Shown piece by piece: positions 37,408-48,593 of a stretch of DNA of 64,000 nt. Numbering within the stretch: position 1 is the stretch's first letter; each line of letters begins with the position of its first letter. The DNA is from an uncultured Fibrobacter sp. (GTDB lineage: Bacteria > Fibrobacterota > Fibrobacteria > Fibrobacterales > Fibrobacteraceae), in assembly GCA_946186895.1 (NCBI GenBank), contig CAMHOW010000008.1, forward strand, positions 1 to 64,000, in the 5' to 3' direction. Made by a program: the position numbers and the translations under genes. Below the pieces are notes generated by a model. The model ran no database searches and was not told the DNA's origin. It saw only the letters and a program-made list of their open reading frames with translations.

Positions 37408-38415
37408 ATGAAGAAGATTTTTACCATTTTCGTGATTTTTTTGGTCATTTTAGCCGTTTTTGCCGTTTTTCAAGGAAAAAAACGCCTTAATGCAGTCTCC
37501 AGCAACCAAGAAACGGTGCTTTTGGAGATTCCCAAGGGCAGTTCCGCCGCCAAGGTATCCCAAATTTTACAGGAAAAGGGCGTCTGGAAGGACGGACTGG
37601 CGTTCAAGGTCCGGAATAAAATGGACAAGCCCTCCCTCAAGGCCGGCTGGTATGAAATTCCTCCACAACAGACCCTAGAACAGATCTTCGCCCTGCTTGA
37701 AAGCGGCAAGAATGCCGTACGCCGAGTGACCATTCCCGAGGGTCGTGCCTCCTGGGAGATTCCCGCCTACCTGAAAAAGACATTCCCTGACTTGAACGAA
37801 GACCGCTGGAACAAGCTGGTCCAGGACCCCAGGTTCGCCCAGTCCCTTGGCATAGACGCAAACTCCCTAGAAGGTTACCTGCTGCCCGACACCTACCCCT
37901 TCCCTATCGACGCCGACGAAGAAACCATCCTCAAGCAGATGGTGGCAGCGAACCTAAAGGTGCGAGACGAAATGAAAGACAAGCCGGGTTCCAAGTGGGC
38001 CGTGCTAGGCAACTGGCACAAGGTGCTCACGCTGGCCAGCGTTGTAGAAGAAGAAACCGGCAAAGAAGACGAGCGTCCCCTGATTGCAGGGGTATTCCAC
38101 AACCGTCTTGAAATCGGCATGCCGCTGGGAGCCGACCCCACGGTGCGGTTCATCTTCAGGAACCTGACCGGCCCTATCTACAAAAGCCAGCTGAACAGCG
38201 ACAGTCCCTACAACACCCGCAAGTTCAAGGGCCTAATGCCCGGTCCCATCTCGAACCCTGGTCGCAAGGCCATCGAAGCGGCCCTGTTCCCCGCCAACAC
38301 CAAAGCCCTTTACTTTGTAGCAAAAGACGATGGTTCAGGCACCCACTTCTTTAGCAGCACGCTCAGCGACCACAACAAGTATAAAGACGTAGCCGCAAAG
38401 AACCGCGGGGAATAA
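37408..38415 (+). CDS. mltG: Endolytic murein transglycosylase MltG (YceG-like)
   Basis: LEGYLLPDTYPF; LASVVEEETGKEDERPLIAGVFHNRLEIGMPLGADPTV; PGPISNPGRKAIEAAL. Confidence 0.95.
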   Translation: MKKIFTIFVIFLVILAVFAVFQGKKRLNAVSSNQETVLLEIPKGSSAAKVSQILQEKGVWKDGLAFKVRNKMDKPSLKAGWYEIPPQQTLEQIFALLESGKNAVRRVTIPEGRASWEIPAYLKKTFPDLNEDRWNKLVQDPRFAQSLGIDANSLEGYLLPDTYPFPIDADEETILKQMVAANLKVRDEMKDKPGSKWAVLGNWHKVLTLASVVEEETGKEDERPLIAGVFHNRLEIGMPLGADPTVRFIFRNLTGPIYKSQLNSDSPYNTRKFKGLMPGPISNPGRKAIEAALFPANTKALYFVAKDDGSGTHFFSSTLSDHNKYKDVAAKNRGE

Positions 38416-38416
38416 A

Positions 38417-41011
38417 CTAGAACGGGTAGTTCCCGACGCGGACAAAGAACGCGTAGTCCATGACGTCGCCAAGCTCGTCAAGAGTTTCGCGATCTACTAA
38501 ACGGGACATACCCGCAGACACAGAGATGGACTTGTAAGAAAGGCGAAGCGTCGGTTCCAGGACAAACTTGTCCTGCTCCAGGCGAGACGTGGGATTTTCC
38601 TCGAAGTCCCGCACGTAGGCGCCAAACACCCACATTCCAAAGAGGCCCTTGTGGAGCCCCAGGTTTATGCGGGCAAGGCCATAGTGATGGCTTAGCAATT
38701 CGGGATTGTACCATTCCCCGGTCCAGGGGGTTGCCGCAACGGACCTGCGGTAGAAATTGTCCAAAGGCTTGAGCCCTGTGGTCTTTGGATAAACATAGCC
38801 GTGTCCCTCGTCGTGGAACATGTCCACACCGCCACTCAAGAAAATTCCCAGCGTAAGGAAGGACAACGGCGAGCGGCTGGCAAACATTTCCAAAGTGAGC
38901 TTATGGTAAATCGGAATCAAGTCGGCAAGTTCAATCTTGTAGCGTACAGACTGGAGTCCCCACTCCAGAAATACGGACTGTCCGCGATAGGCAAAAAACG
39001 GGTCGGTATCGCCCTCGGTGTAGCGGTACTGCAGTGACGGAGACACCGGCCAGGTTTCCAGATCGTCCATCCTGTAAACACTCGAGAAGTCAAGAGTCCG
39101 ATCCCCAAGCATAAAATTCAACGAAGCCACCTGGGTGCGGGTCAGGTGGTAATCCACCCACATGTTAAAGTCGCTACGCTTTTCGCCACGAGGCGTAGTC
39201 TGGTAGACATTGTCGTCCAGGTACGAGTCCAGAGGTTTCAGGGTGTACCAATCATAACGAAGCCCGACAGTCCAATCCCTGCTCCACAGGTGAGAAATTT
39301 CCAATCGAGGACTCACCCCGTACGATCTGGGGCCGACAAATCCAAAAACGCCAAGAGCGATATCCATCTGGTTCACAAAGGCAAGAGTCATGTCACCATA
39401 GGCATGAGGGCCGATAGCGCTGGAACCGAAACCGCCCAGAGAAACATCTACCGTAGGAGTCACCTTCGCACCGACCAACACGTTGCCCGTAGGGAGCATA
39501 TCGAAGGAAACGGAATCGTAGGCGGATTCCTTAGATATAGCCTTCAAGAAATTCTCCGGTGCCACCATGCCCGTGTCGCTTTCGTTCCAGTAAGACGCTA
39601 TGGTGGAATGGGTCTCCGCAGACAAGCTATCGAAAGACGGTTTGAACTTGAACCAGGGGCGAGCCACCTTCTTCAAGGTCATATAGTCCAGAGAATCGTT
39701 TCTAAACGGAATCAGTTCTGTAGCATGGCGTTCCAAGGCCGAGAACCCCGCCTGAATCCAAGCCGTATAGGAGGAATCCGTAGCGTAATGGGCACGCAGC
39801 ACCACGCCCGACTCCTGGTAAGACAAATTCTGCAGGGGCTTTTCGAAAAGGATACGTTGCCAGGGAGAATTCCAGGAAGACACGGTAGCCTTCGCCACAC
39901 GGGGGATCCCAACCGAGATAATGGGAACCTGGTCATAGACATCTTCGTAAGGCACAGCCAACCCCGGACATAGTTCGCCAGAGTTGTAGTTTTCAATCAT
40001 CGGGAGGCTCTTGAACACATCCTCCGATGATTTCCATTGCTCACCATTGCAGCCAATCACCGTAAAGGGAATCACCGCCCCTTGAGGCACACGGTTCATT
40101 GCCTCTTGCAGGCGGAGTTTTGCAAGGGCGTACCTCTGCGTAGCCGTATCCGGTTCGATGGACTTGGGGATTTTCCGCAAGTTTCTGGACGTGTCCGGTT
40201 CCAGAGTGAAACGATAGCGCAGACTTGGTACGCCTTCGGGAGAAATGGGCCAATCGGCCTGCTCGGACTTTTTGTTGTACAGGTCATCGAACATGTTGTG
40301 GCCCGCGTATCCCTGCAGGTACGGGTCCAAAAGTATGCGCTGGATATCGTCCAGCGTCATGCCGTGAGTCCAGAGGTAACCTACAAAGGCCCCCCATGAG
40401 GTTCCCACCACAGAATCGATACGGACCTTGTAATTTTCGATGGCATAAAGCACACCCAGGTGGAACCAGGGGGAGCGTTCGCCACCGCTCAGGTAGAGGA
40501 CGGATTTCTTGGGGCCTGGATTCAGATTTCGGATTTCGGAATTCGGATTGCCTGAATCGGAAGGACTGATTTCGCCAGTCGTCAAATCTATGGACACGCA
40601 TTTCCACGATGTGTCGGGGGAAGCCTCCCCCTCGCTCCCGCCGCATGCCACTCCCGACTCTCTCTTGTCATCCCCGCGACCTGTGGTGAGCGTAGCCGAA
40701 CCAAGGCGGGGATCTCCTATCAATCCCCCCCCCTCTGCGGCGTCCGCTACCCCCTCTGCAGGGGACACCCCCGCAACGCCCCCGCTGTCGGGGTTCGAGG
40801 TTCGAGGCTCGAGGTTCGAGGTCTGGGGTTCAGATGTAGGGGGAACAAGGCTATCTGCAGGAGCCTGCGCCGTAGAATCCTGGGCCGCCGTCATCTGCAA
40901 CAGCAGGCTGTCGGCAGGCTCTTCTGCAGGCAACAGGGAAAAGGCGACCAAGAGAAAGGTCGCCAACTTCACGAACAAGCGCCTATCCAAACCGTGCAGG
41001 ATTGGCCACAT
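38417..41011 (-). CDS. Patatin-like phospholipase-family protein with outer-membrane beta-barrel-like C-terminus
   Basis: GTSWG nucleophile-elbow motif (VVGTSWGAFVGYLW); signal peptide; C-terminal barrel-like repeats. N-terminal linker built from repeats. Confidence 0.75.
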   Translation of the reverse strand: MWPILHGLDRRLFVKLATFLLVAFSLLPAEEPADSLLLQMTAAQDSTAQAPADSLVPPTSEPQTSNLEPRTSNPDSGGVAGVSPAEGVADAAEGGGLIGDPRLGSATLTTGRGDDKRESGVACGGSEGEASPDTSWKCVSIDLTTGEISPSDSGNPNSEIRNLNPGPKKSVLYLSGGERSPWFHLGVLYAIENYKVRIDSVVGTSWGAFVGYLWTHGMTLDDIQRILLDPYLQGYAGHNMFDDLYNKKSEQADWPISPEGVPSLRYRFTLEPDTSRNLRKIPKSIEPDTATQRYALAKLRLQEAMNRVPQGAVIPFTVIGCNGEQWKSSEDVFKSLPMIENYNSGELCPGLAVPYEDVYDQVPIISVGIPRVAKATVSSWNSPWQRILFEKPLQNLSYQESGVVLRAHYATDSSYTAWIQAGFSALERHATELIPFRNDSLDYMTLKKVARPWFKFKPSFDSLSAETHSTIASYWNESDTGMVAPENFLKAISKESAYDSVSFDMLPTGNVLVGAKVTPTVDVSLGGFGSSAIGPHAYGDMTLAFVNQMDIALGVFGFVGPRSYGVSPRLEISHLWSRDWTVGLRYDWYTLKPLDSYLDDNVYQTTPRGEKRSDFNMWVDYHLTRTQVASLNFMLGDRTLDFSSVYRMDDLETWPVSPSLQYRYTEGDTDPFFAYRGQSVFLEWGLQSVRYKIELADLIPIYHKLTLEMFASRSPLSFLTLGIFLSGGVDMFHDEGHGYVYPKTTGLKPLDNFYRRSVAATPWTGEWYNPELLSHHYGLARINLGLHKGLFGMWVFGAYVRDFEENPTSRLEQDKFVLEPTLRLSYKSISVSAGMSRLVDRETLDELGDVMDYAFFVRVGNYPF
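40518..40549. repeat. Heptamer array inside the patatin-like CDS (copy D)
   Basis: ggattca|gatttcg|gatttcg|gaattcg|gattg; encodes NPNSEIRN on the minus strand. Confidence 0.75.
40667..40717. repeat. REP-like palindrome inside the patatin-like CDS
   Basis: gtcatccccgc ... gcggggatctcc inverted repeat with ggtgagcgtagccgaacc between the arms. Confidence 0.6.
40792..40833. repeat. Heptamer array inside the patatin-like CDS (copy E)
   Basis: ggttcga|ggttcga|ggctcga|ggttcga|ggtctgg|ggttcag; encodes TSNLEPRTSNP. Confidence 0.8.
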
Positions 41012-41990
41012 ACTTCGCCGCAACCTCTTGAGCCACATAACCGGAGCGTACCAGTTCTGCAAGGCTGTCGTCCATAAGCATCATGCCTTCGGAAGCCGAA
41101 GCCGCAATGACAGAGGGCAACTTGAAATGATCACCTGTGCGGATACTCATAGCCACGTTCTGGGAATTGAAAAGCACTTCCCAAGCGGCCACCGCACCGG
41201 AACCTTCGGTAGCTCCCGGAAGCAGGCGCTGCACCACCACGGCCTTCAGCACCGAAGAAAGCATGGTGCGAACCAGGGCCTTGTCTTCGGGCTTGGCAGC
41301 CGCTACAAGGGCGTCCAGGGCACCGGCAGAGTTCCCAGCCGTCACGTTGCACACCACAAGGGCGCCCGCCTCGGCGGCACGGAGCATAGGCAAAAGAATA
41401 CTTGCGTCAAAATCGCCCATCCACAAAAGATCCACGCCGCTGCGGACCGCCTGGTCCACCTTCTCGGTAACACCACCAACGGAATCTTCGAGAATAAGAC
41501 TGCTGCCCTGCTTTACAGGGAGCTCCTGAGCCTTGTCCAAGAAGCAGGCCCGCAAAATCTTGGACTCGCAAAGCGCCCCCACATAGGCGGTAGCGCTGGT
41601 GGTCTTGCCGGAGCATGCCGGACCTGCAAAAAGAACCAGGCCAGAACTAAAGCCCAGCATGTTTTCCAGAACAGGCGGAATCCCGAGCGACATAAAGTCC
41701 GGGCATTCGTTCAAAAGCGGGCGGAACACGGCTCCGTTACCGAGAGCCTCGCGGAAATACCGCACACGCCAACGCATATCGTGCCAAGGGCCGCCAATCA
41801 TGGAGCCCGACTCCCCTTCCAAGGAACCCAGGAATTCAGCCAGAGAGCCAAAGGCAATAGCCGGTGCATCGGGAACAGCGCAAACCTGCCCAGCGAGGCG
41901 CACCGCAGGGGTAGCCCCTTCGGTAATAATCAGTTCACTACTGCCGGTATTGACCGCATATTCCAAGAGAGATTCAATTTCCGAAGCCAT
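40983..41990 (-). CDS. PilT-like (T4P retraction) ATPase, divergent
   Basis: SELIITEGATPAVRLAGQV; Walker A AGPACSGKTTSA; LRAAEAGALVV. Confidence 0.75.
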   Translation of the reverse strand: MASEIESLLEYAVNTGSSELIITEGATPAVRLAGQVCAVPDAPAIAFGSLAEFLGSLEGESGSMIGGPWHDMRWRVRYFREALGNGAVFRPLLNECPDFMSLGIPPVLENMLGFSSGLVLFAGPACSGKTTSATAYVGALCESKILRACFLDKAQELPVKQGSSLILEDSVGGVTEKVDQAVRSGVDLLWMGDFDASILLPMLRAAEAGALVVCNVTAGNSAGALDALVAAAKPEDKALVRTMLSSVLKAVVVQRLLPGATEGSGAVAAWEVLFNSQNVAMSIRTGDHFKLPSVIAASASEGMMLMDDSLAELVRSGYVAQEVAAKYVANPARFG

Positions 41991-41992
41991 CT

Positions 41993-43636
41993 TTAAGCCT
42001 CCCCGCCTGCAGGATGATACGCCGCAAAGCGTCTAATGTCGTTCGCCCGTTTCCAAGCTTCTACGCCGTCAATGTAACCCGCTTCCACGCATTTCTGCAA
42101 GGAGTCGTCCAGAGTAACACCCTGATCACGCTGGCTACTGATAGCGGCATTCAATTGAGAAAGGTCTCCCTTGCGAATCATGCCGGCAATAGTGGGCGTC
42201 ACGCGGACAGCCTCGGCAGCAAGGACCAGCCCTTGGTTGTCCACCACGGGAACCAGGTGCTGCACAATAACACCCTTCAGCTGATCTGCCAAGGAGCTTG
42301 CCAAAGAGGAACGTCCGCTTTCGGGAACAGAAACAAGGAGTCTTGAAAGCAGGGCATGGATATTGTTTCCGCGAGTCACGGCAAACACCAAGGCGCCAGA
42401 ATTGGCCGCCTGCAAAAGCAGGTTCAGTTCATCCACATTCTCTAGGTGATCAAAGCAGATGACATCGGCGCCGTCGCGCATGGCAAGGGTAATGCCATCC
42501 AGGCCCGTACGGACATGGAGTCCCACTTCCTTTTGCACCAGAGCGCCAGCTCCACTCTGCAGAATCCTTTCAATAGGACGTTCAATGGTCTGAATATAGC
42601 AGGGACGGTTTGCCGCAATGGATTCGGCAAATGCGTTCACCGTAGTAGTACGGCCACTGGCAGAAGGCCCTGCCACAAGCACAAGCCCGCTGTTCAGTTC
42701 GGCAAACTGCATACAGAAAGGCGGCAGGTTCAAGGTATCAAGGCCAGCAGCTTCCGTGGGAATTACACGAATCGAAATGCTGGGCACCACACCGTTCCAA
42801 GTCACAGAAATACGGGCACGGCCAACACCGGCAAGGGCAATGGTCTTGCTAAAGTTCTTGCCGGCAACCACACTGTAGTCGTCAGCAAAACCATCCGAGG
42901 CTTCGGCCAGCAGTTCCGAAATGCGGGTCTTGTCCACCACCTGCTCGGTAGCGGGGAACAGCGCACCTGACTGACGCATGACCACCTGGCGGTTGGAATA
43001 AAGGTAGATGTCTGTGGCACCGTACTGGCGGGCAAAGGCTATCATCTTCCTCAAGGACATAGTCGGAAGAAGGGTCTGGGGAGCTTCCACAGCCGTTCCC
43101 TCGCCCGAAGAAAGGGCGAAGCGGCGGGGCAGTTCCTGTTCACCTTCTTCTGCAGAATCTTCGCCAGATTCCTCGGCAATGCCGATAGTAGAAATGCTCG
43201 TGGTCTCCAATCCGGAAACCGTCTCCACCACCATGTTAGACGAGGACGACTCGCCGTAGATGTTGTTCCCCTCGATCTGCAGGGCAGGCTCGTCATTGAC
43301 GGGTTCCGCCATGGCAGCGGGCTTAGGTTCTACATGAGCGGGAGCCGGCTTAGGTGCGGGAGCGGAGGTTGCAGCTGCGGGGGCAGGCTTCGGAGCGGGC
43401 GCAGGAGCTGCGGTTGCAGAGGCTGCTGCAGGAGCTGCGTTAGCGGCCTTTTTCGCCTCCAAATTCTGCACAAAGGCAAGAACCTTCGCATACATCGCTT
43501 GCTGCAGGATTCCCGCCTTTACCAGGACCTGACCGATATCCATTGATTCCGTAATTTCGCCCCAATGGGCCTTGACTTGATCCTCAGTGACCACCTTGTT
43601 GTGGACAAGGACCTGTGCCATATACTGATTTCTCAT
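41993..43636 (-). CDS. PilT-like ATPase with N-terminal MshEN-like domain and Ala/Pro linker, divergent
   Basis: ATDIYLYSNRQVVMRQSG; AGPSASGRTTTV; LQAANSGALVF; AP-rich linker. Confidence 0.75.
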   Translation of the reverse strand: MRNQYMAQVLVHNKVVTEDQVKAHWGEITESMDIGQVLVKAGILQQAMYAKVLAFVQNLEAKKAANAAPAAASATAAPAPAPKPAPAAATSAPAPKPAPAHVEPKPAAMAEPVNDEPALQIEGNNIYGESSSSNMVVETVSGLETTSISTIGIAEESGEDSAEEGEQELPRRFALSSGEGTAVEAPQTLLPTMSLRKMIAFARQYGATDIYLYSNRQVVMRQSGALFPATEQVVDKTRISELLAEASDGFADDYSVVAGKNFSKTIALAGVGRARISVTWNGVVPSISIRVIPTEAAGLDTLNLPPFCMQFAELNSGLVLVAGPSASGRTTTVNAFAESIAANRPCYIQTIERPIERILQSGAGALVQKEVGLHVRTGLDGITLAMRDGADVICFDHLENVDELNLLLQAANSGALVFAVTRGNNIHALLSRLLVSVPESGRSSLASSLADQLKGVIVQHLVPVVDNQGLVLAAEAVRVTPTIAGMIRKGDLSQLNAAISSQRDQGVTLDDSLQKCVEAGYIDGVEAWKRANDIRRFAAYHPAGGEA

Positions 43637-44442
43637 AGGAAATCCCTCCGGCTGAACCACCAACTAGCGATGGCCAAAAACACTCCTACATAACCGATTG
43701 CATAAACCGTATTCCAGAACAGGTACATATCGGGCAAAGCCAAACCGTGAACCACATAGCTGGTCACATTGTAACGGTATAACCCCGGGAACACGGCGTG
43801 AATCACCACAGCCACCTTTTCAAGCAGGGCTGTAGAGGCATCCCCCATCTCGCCCATGCGACTAGCAAAGCGGATCTGTTCCAGAAGCTGGTTGCTCAGA
43901 TGGCCGGCAAAATATACCCCAAGGGTGAACAGGGCACTCAAGATAGTGGAGCTGAAACTGCTGAACAAGAGCGCTATGGCGATAACCACCGCCATCTCCC
44001 AGAAAATCAGGTAGATAGCCGTCAAAAGGCTTAGCGTCGGCTCCGAGTTCGTCAGGAACAGAATCGCGTAATAGATAAGCGTGAGCAAAGCCAGATGAAC
44101 CGCCACCACCGCCAAGAGTCCAAAGTACTTGCCCACGATGAAGGTGGCCCTGCTGATGGGCTTGGAAAGCAAGGTCAACACCGTCCGACGCTGGATTTCC
44201 TTCTGCACCAGGCTAATACCCACAAAGATGGAAATCAGAAGCCCAGACAAGCTCATCACAGAAAGGGTGGTGGACTTGATCACATAGGCCCGATCGAATA
44301 CCGACCATTCCCCAAGCACAATACTGAACAGGGCAAGGCCAATAGCCAAAAGGCCAATGTTATAAAGAATCTTGTCGCGAATAGATTCACGGAACGTATT
44401 GAGGGCAATAATGCCAATATGCTTAAGCGTCTGCACGGGCAA
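43633..44442 (-). CDS. ABC transporter permease
   Basis: Six TM segments; FRESIRDKILYNI; QRRTVLTLLSKPISR (ABC-2 type); next to the ATPase gene. Confidence 0.82.
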   Translation of the reverse strand: MPVQTLKHIGIIALNTFRESIRDKILYNIGLLAIGLALFSIVLGEWSVFDRAYVIKSTTLSVMSLSGLLISIFVGISLVQKEIQRRTVLTLLSKPISRATFIVGKYFGLLAVVAVHLALLTLIYYAILFLTNSEPTLSLLTAIYLIFWEMAVVIAIALLFSSFSSTILSALFTLGVYFAGHLSNQLLEQIRFASRMGEMGDASTALLEKVAVVIHAVFPGLYRYNVTSYVVHGLALPDMYLFWNTVYAIGYVGVFLAIASWWFSRRDFL

Positions 44443-45334
44443 TCTCCTCAGTCAAAATGTCTTCTAGGCTTGGGCGCTTGTGGTCCATCTTCTCCACCGC
44501 AATGCCGTTATCCAGGCAGTAACGGAGCAAACGGTCACGGGCGGCATCGTCGGCACAAATCACCTCCTGGGGGTGACCCGCCAAGGTAACGCCCTCGGGC
44601 AGGTCCTTGGCAGGAACGGCTACCCGGGTCCGCACATGGTACTCGATACCGCAGGAATCCGTAATCTCGTCCACCGTACCCTCACGGACTATACGGCCAT
44701 CCACAATCATAGCCACCCGATGGCTGATGGATTCCACATCACTCAAAAGGTGACTGGAATAGAAAATGGTCACGCCGTCCCGGTTCAGTTCCAGGATGGC
44801 CTCCCGGACATCGCGACGGCCCATGGGGTCAAGACCGCTCATAGGTTCGTCCAAAATCAAAAGCTTGGGTTTACCCAAAATGGCCTGGGCAATTCCCACG
44901 CGCTGCATCATACCCTTGGAGTACGAACGCAGACGACGGTCAATCCAGTCCTTGTCGGCATGGAGCAGTTGCAAGGCCCAGGTGATACGTTCATTCAAAA
45001 GGTTCCCTTCTAGGCCTACCAACTTGCCATAGAACTGCAAGAGTTCACGTCCGGTGAGGTAGTCATAGAAATAGGGCTGTTCCGGAGAATAACCGATAAA
45101 ACGACGGCTCTTCACGTCGCGAGGGCTAATCCCGTTAACCAGGACCTTGCCGGAATCAAAGTTCAGAAGCCCGGTAAGCACCTTGATGGTGGTGGACTTG
45201 CCCGCCCCGTTAGGGCCGATAAAACCATAAATCTGACCCGGTTCCACATGAAGGCTTACATCCTTCAGCGCCAGTTTCGGTTTCATCAAGAAACCGCTCC
45301 TGTAGGTCTTATGCAAATGTTCAATCTGGATCAT
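44423..45334 (-). CDS. ABC transporter ATP-binding protein
   Basis: Walker A GPNGAGKST; signature YSKGMMQRVGIAQ; LDEPMSGLDPMGRR. Confidence 0.92.
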   Translation of the reverse strand: MIQIEHLHKTYRSGFLMKPKLALKDVSLHVEPGQIYGFIGPNGAGKSTTIKVLTGLLNFDSGKVLVNGISPRDVKSRRFIGYSPEQPYFYDYLTGRELLQFYGKLVGLEGNLLNERITWALQLLHADKDWIDRRLRSYSKGMMQRVGIAQAILGKPKLLILDEPMSGLDPMGRRDVREAILELNRDGVTIFYSSHLLSDVESISHRVAMIVDGRIVREGTVDEITDSCGIEYHVRTRVAVPAKDLPEGVTLAGHPQEVICADDAARDRLLRYCLDNGIAVEKMDHKRPSLEDILTEEIARADA

Positions 45335-45337
45335 AAA

Positions 45338-45610
45338 CTACTCTTGGTCGTCCTTCTTTCCAAAAATTCGGCTTTCTGTCTCCTCTATCTCTTTGCGACG
45401 CTTATCGGCGCGAATCTTCTTATTCACAAAGAAATAGATGGCGGCACCCACAAGATATACCGCAAGTCCCGAGTAAAAGAACGGGTTGATAGAGGTCCCT
45501 TCTAGTCCAGGGAAAAGGTTCAACAAGACACTATGGCCAAACAGGCTTAAAATCACCAATATAAAGCCCAAAGCACGGAGCACATAGGTCAAAACTATCA
45601 ATTTGTTCAT
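45338..45610 (-). CDS. Hypothetical small membrane protein
   Basis: Two TM segments; 3 bp downstream of the ABC ATPase start in the same strand order. Confidence 0.5.
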   Translation of the reverse strand: MNKLIVLTYVLRALGFILVILSLFGHSVLLNLFPGLEGTSINPFFYSGLAVYLVGAAIYFFVNKKIRADKRRKEIEETESRIFGKKDDQE

Positions 45611-45834
45611 TGACACCTCAAAATGGTACTTTTACCCTGGAAAAATACACTTTTTGAAAGCGTTTAACACGTTTTCAATGTTTAATTTGATGTTTTTTAG
45701 TCAAATTGAACGATATAGGCGTCAATTAACCGAAATCTAGATGGCGGCTCAAGGCCGCCATGACGTTTATTGGGCTGCCACGACGTTATTCAGCGGCCAT
45801 GACGTTTAATTGACTGTTTTGAACGACCCGTTTT

Positions 45835-46209
45835 TCACATCTGGGTTCGGCTACGACTAACTTCTTTGCCGTTTAGGCATTCACAGACAAACCTGTCGGC
45901 GCTGACCACCTCGTAGTCGGACCCGCCGTTGAACACGTTGGCATTGCCGTATTCTTCGTGGAGCTTTTCCATACGGACACGGGCGTTAAATTTTTTGGAG
46001 AGTTCGGCGCAACACACAACAATTCCATCGTCAGAAATTGACACTGCCTTGGATTTATCCTTAAGGACTATTTGGATTTCGTTGGCGGTTGCTGTCGAAA
46101 GCAGGAACACGATATCGCCTATGGCGTACTCACGGCAATCCGAACCCGGCAAAACCGATTCGGCGTTATCGACCCAAAGCCTACCCGAAATGCTGTACTC
46201 GTGATCCAT
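45835..46209 (-). CDS. Hypothetical protein
   Basis: 124-aa ORF with ATG start; no recognised family. Confidence 0.5.
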   Translation of the reverse strand: MDHEYSISGRLWVDNAESVLPGSDCREYAIGDIVFLLSTATANEIQIVLKDKSKAVSISDDGIVVCCAELSKKFNARVRMEKLHEEYGNANVFNGGSDYEVVSADRFVCECLNGKEVSRSRTQM

Positions 46210-46229
46210 AGTGGAAATTTACTATTTTT

Positions 46230-46293
46230 GACCCAAAGGCGCACTGCGCCGACCCCAAACCTCAAAGCACCGTAGGTGCGACCTCATACCTGA

Positions 46294-46294
<1 letters not shown>
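46230..46294. repeat. Heptamer/mini-hairpin array abutting the uvrB start codon (copy G)
   Basis: gacccaa-a[ggcgc act gcgcc]g-accccaa-acctcaa-a[gcacc gta ggtgc]g-acctcat-acctgaa. Confidence 0.65.
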
Positions 46295-48489
<2,195 letters not shown>

Positions 48490-48593
48490 TTCCGATTTTT
48501 CCTGTTTTTACCCCTTTTTTACACTTTTTCTGTTGTTTTTTTACCCTTTTTTGTTTATTTTCAGGGGTAGAAACTTTTTATGAGGAAAAAATC

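Noticed and set aside
38417-41062. Frameshift or pseudogene in the patatin-like gene because of repeat-derived sequence
   Set aside because: The frame is open through all repeats and both flanking domains are intact.
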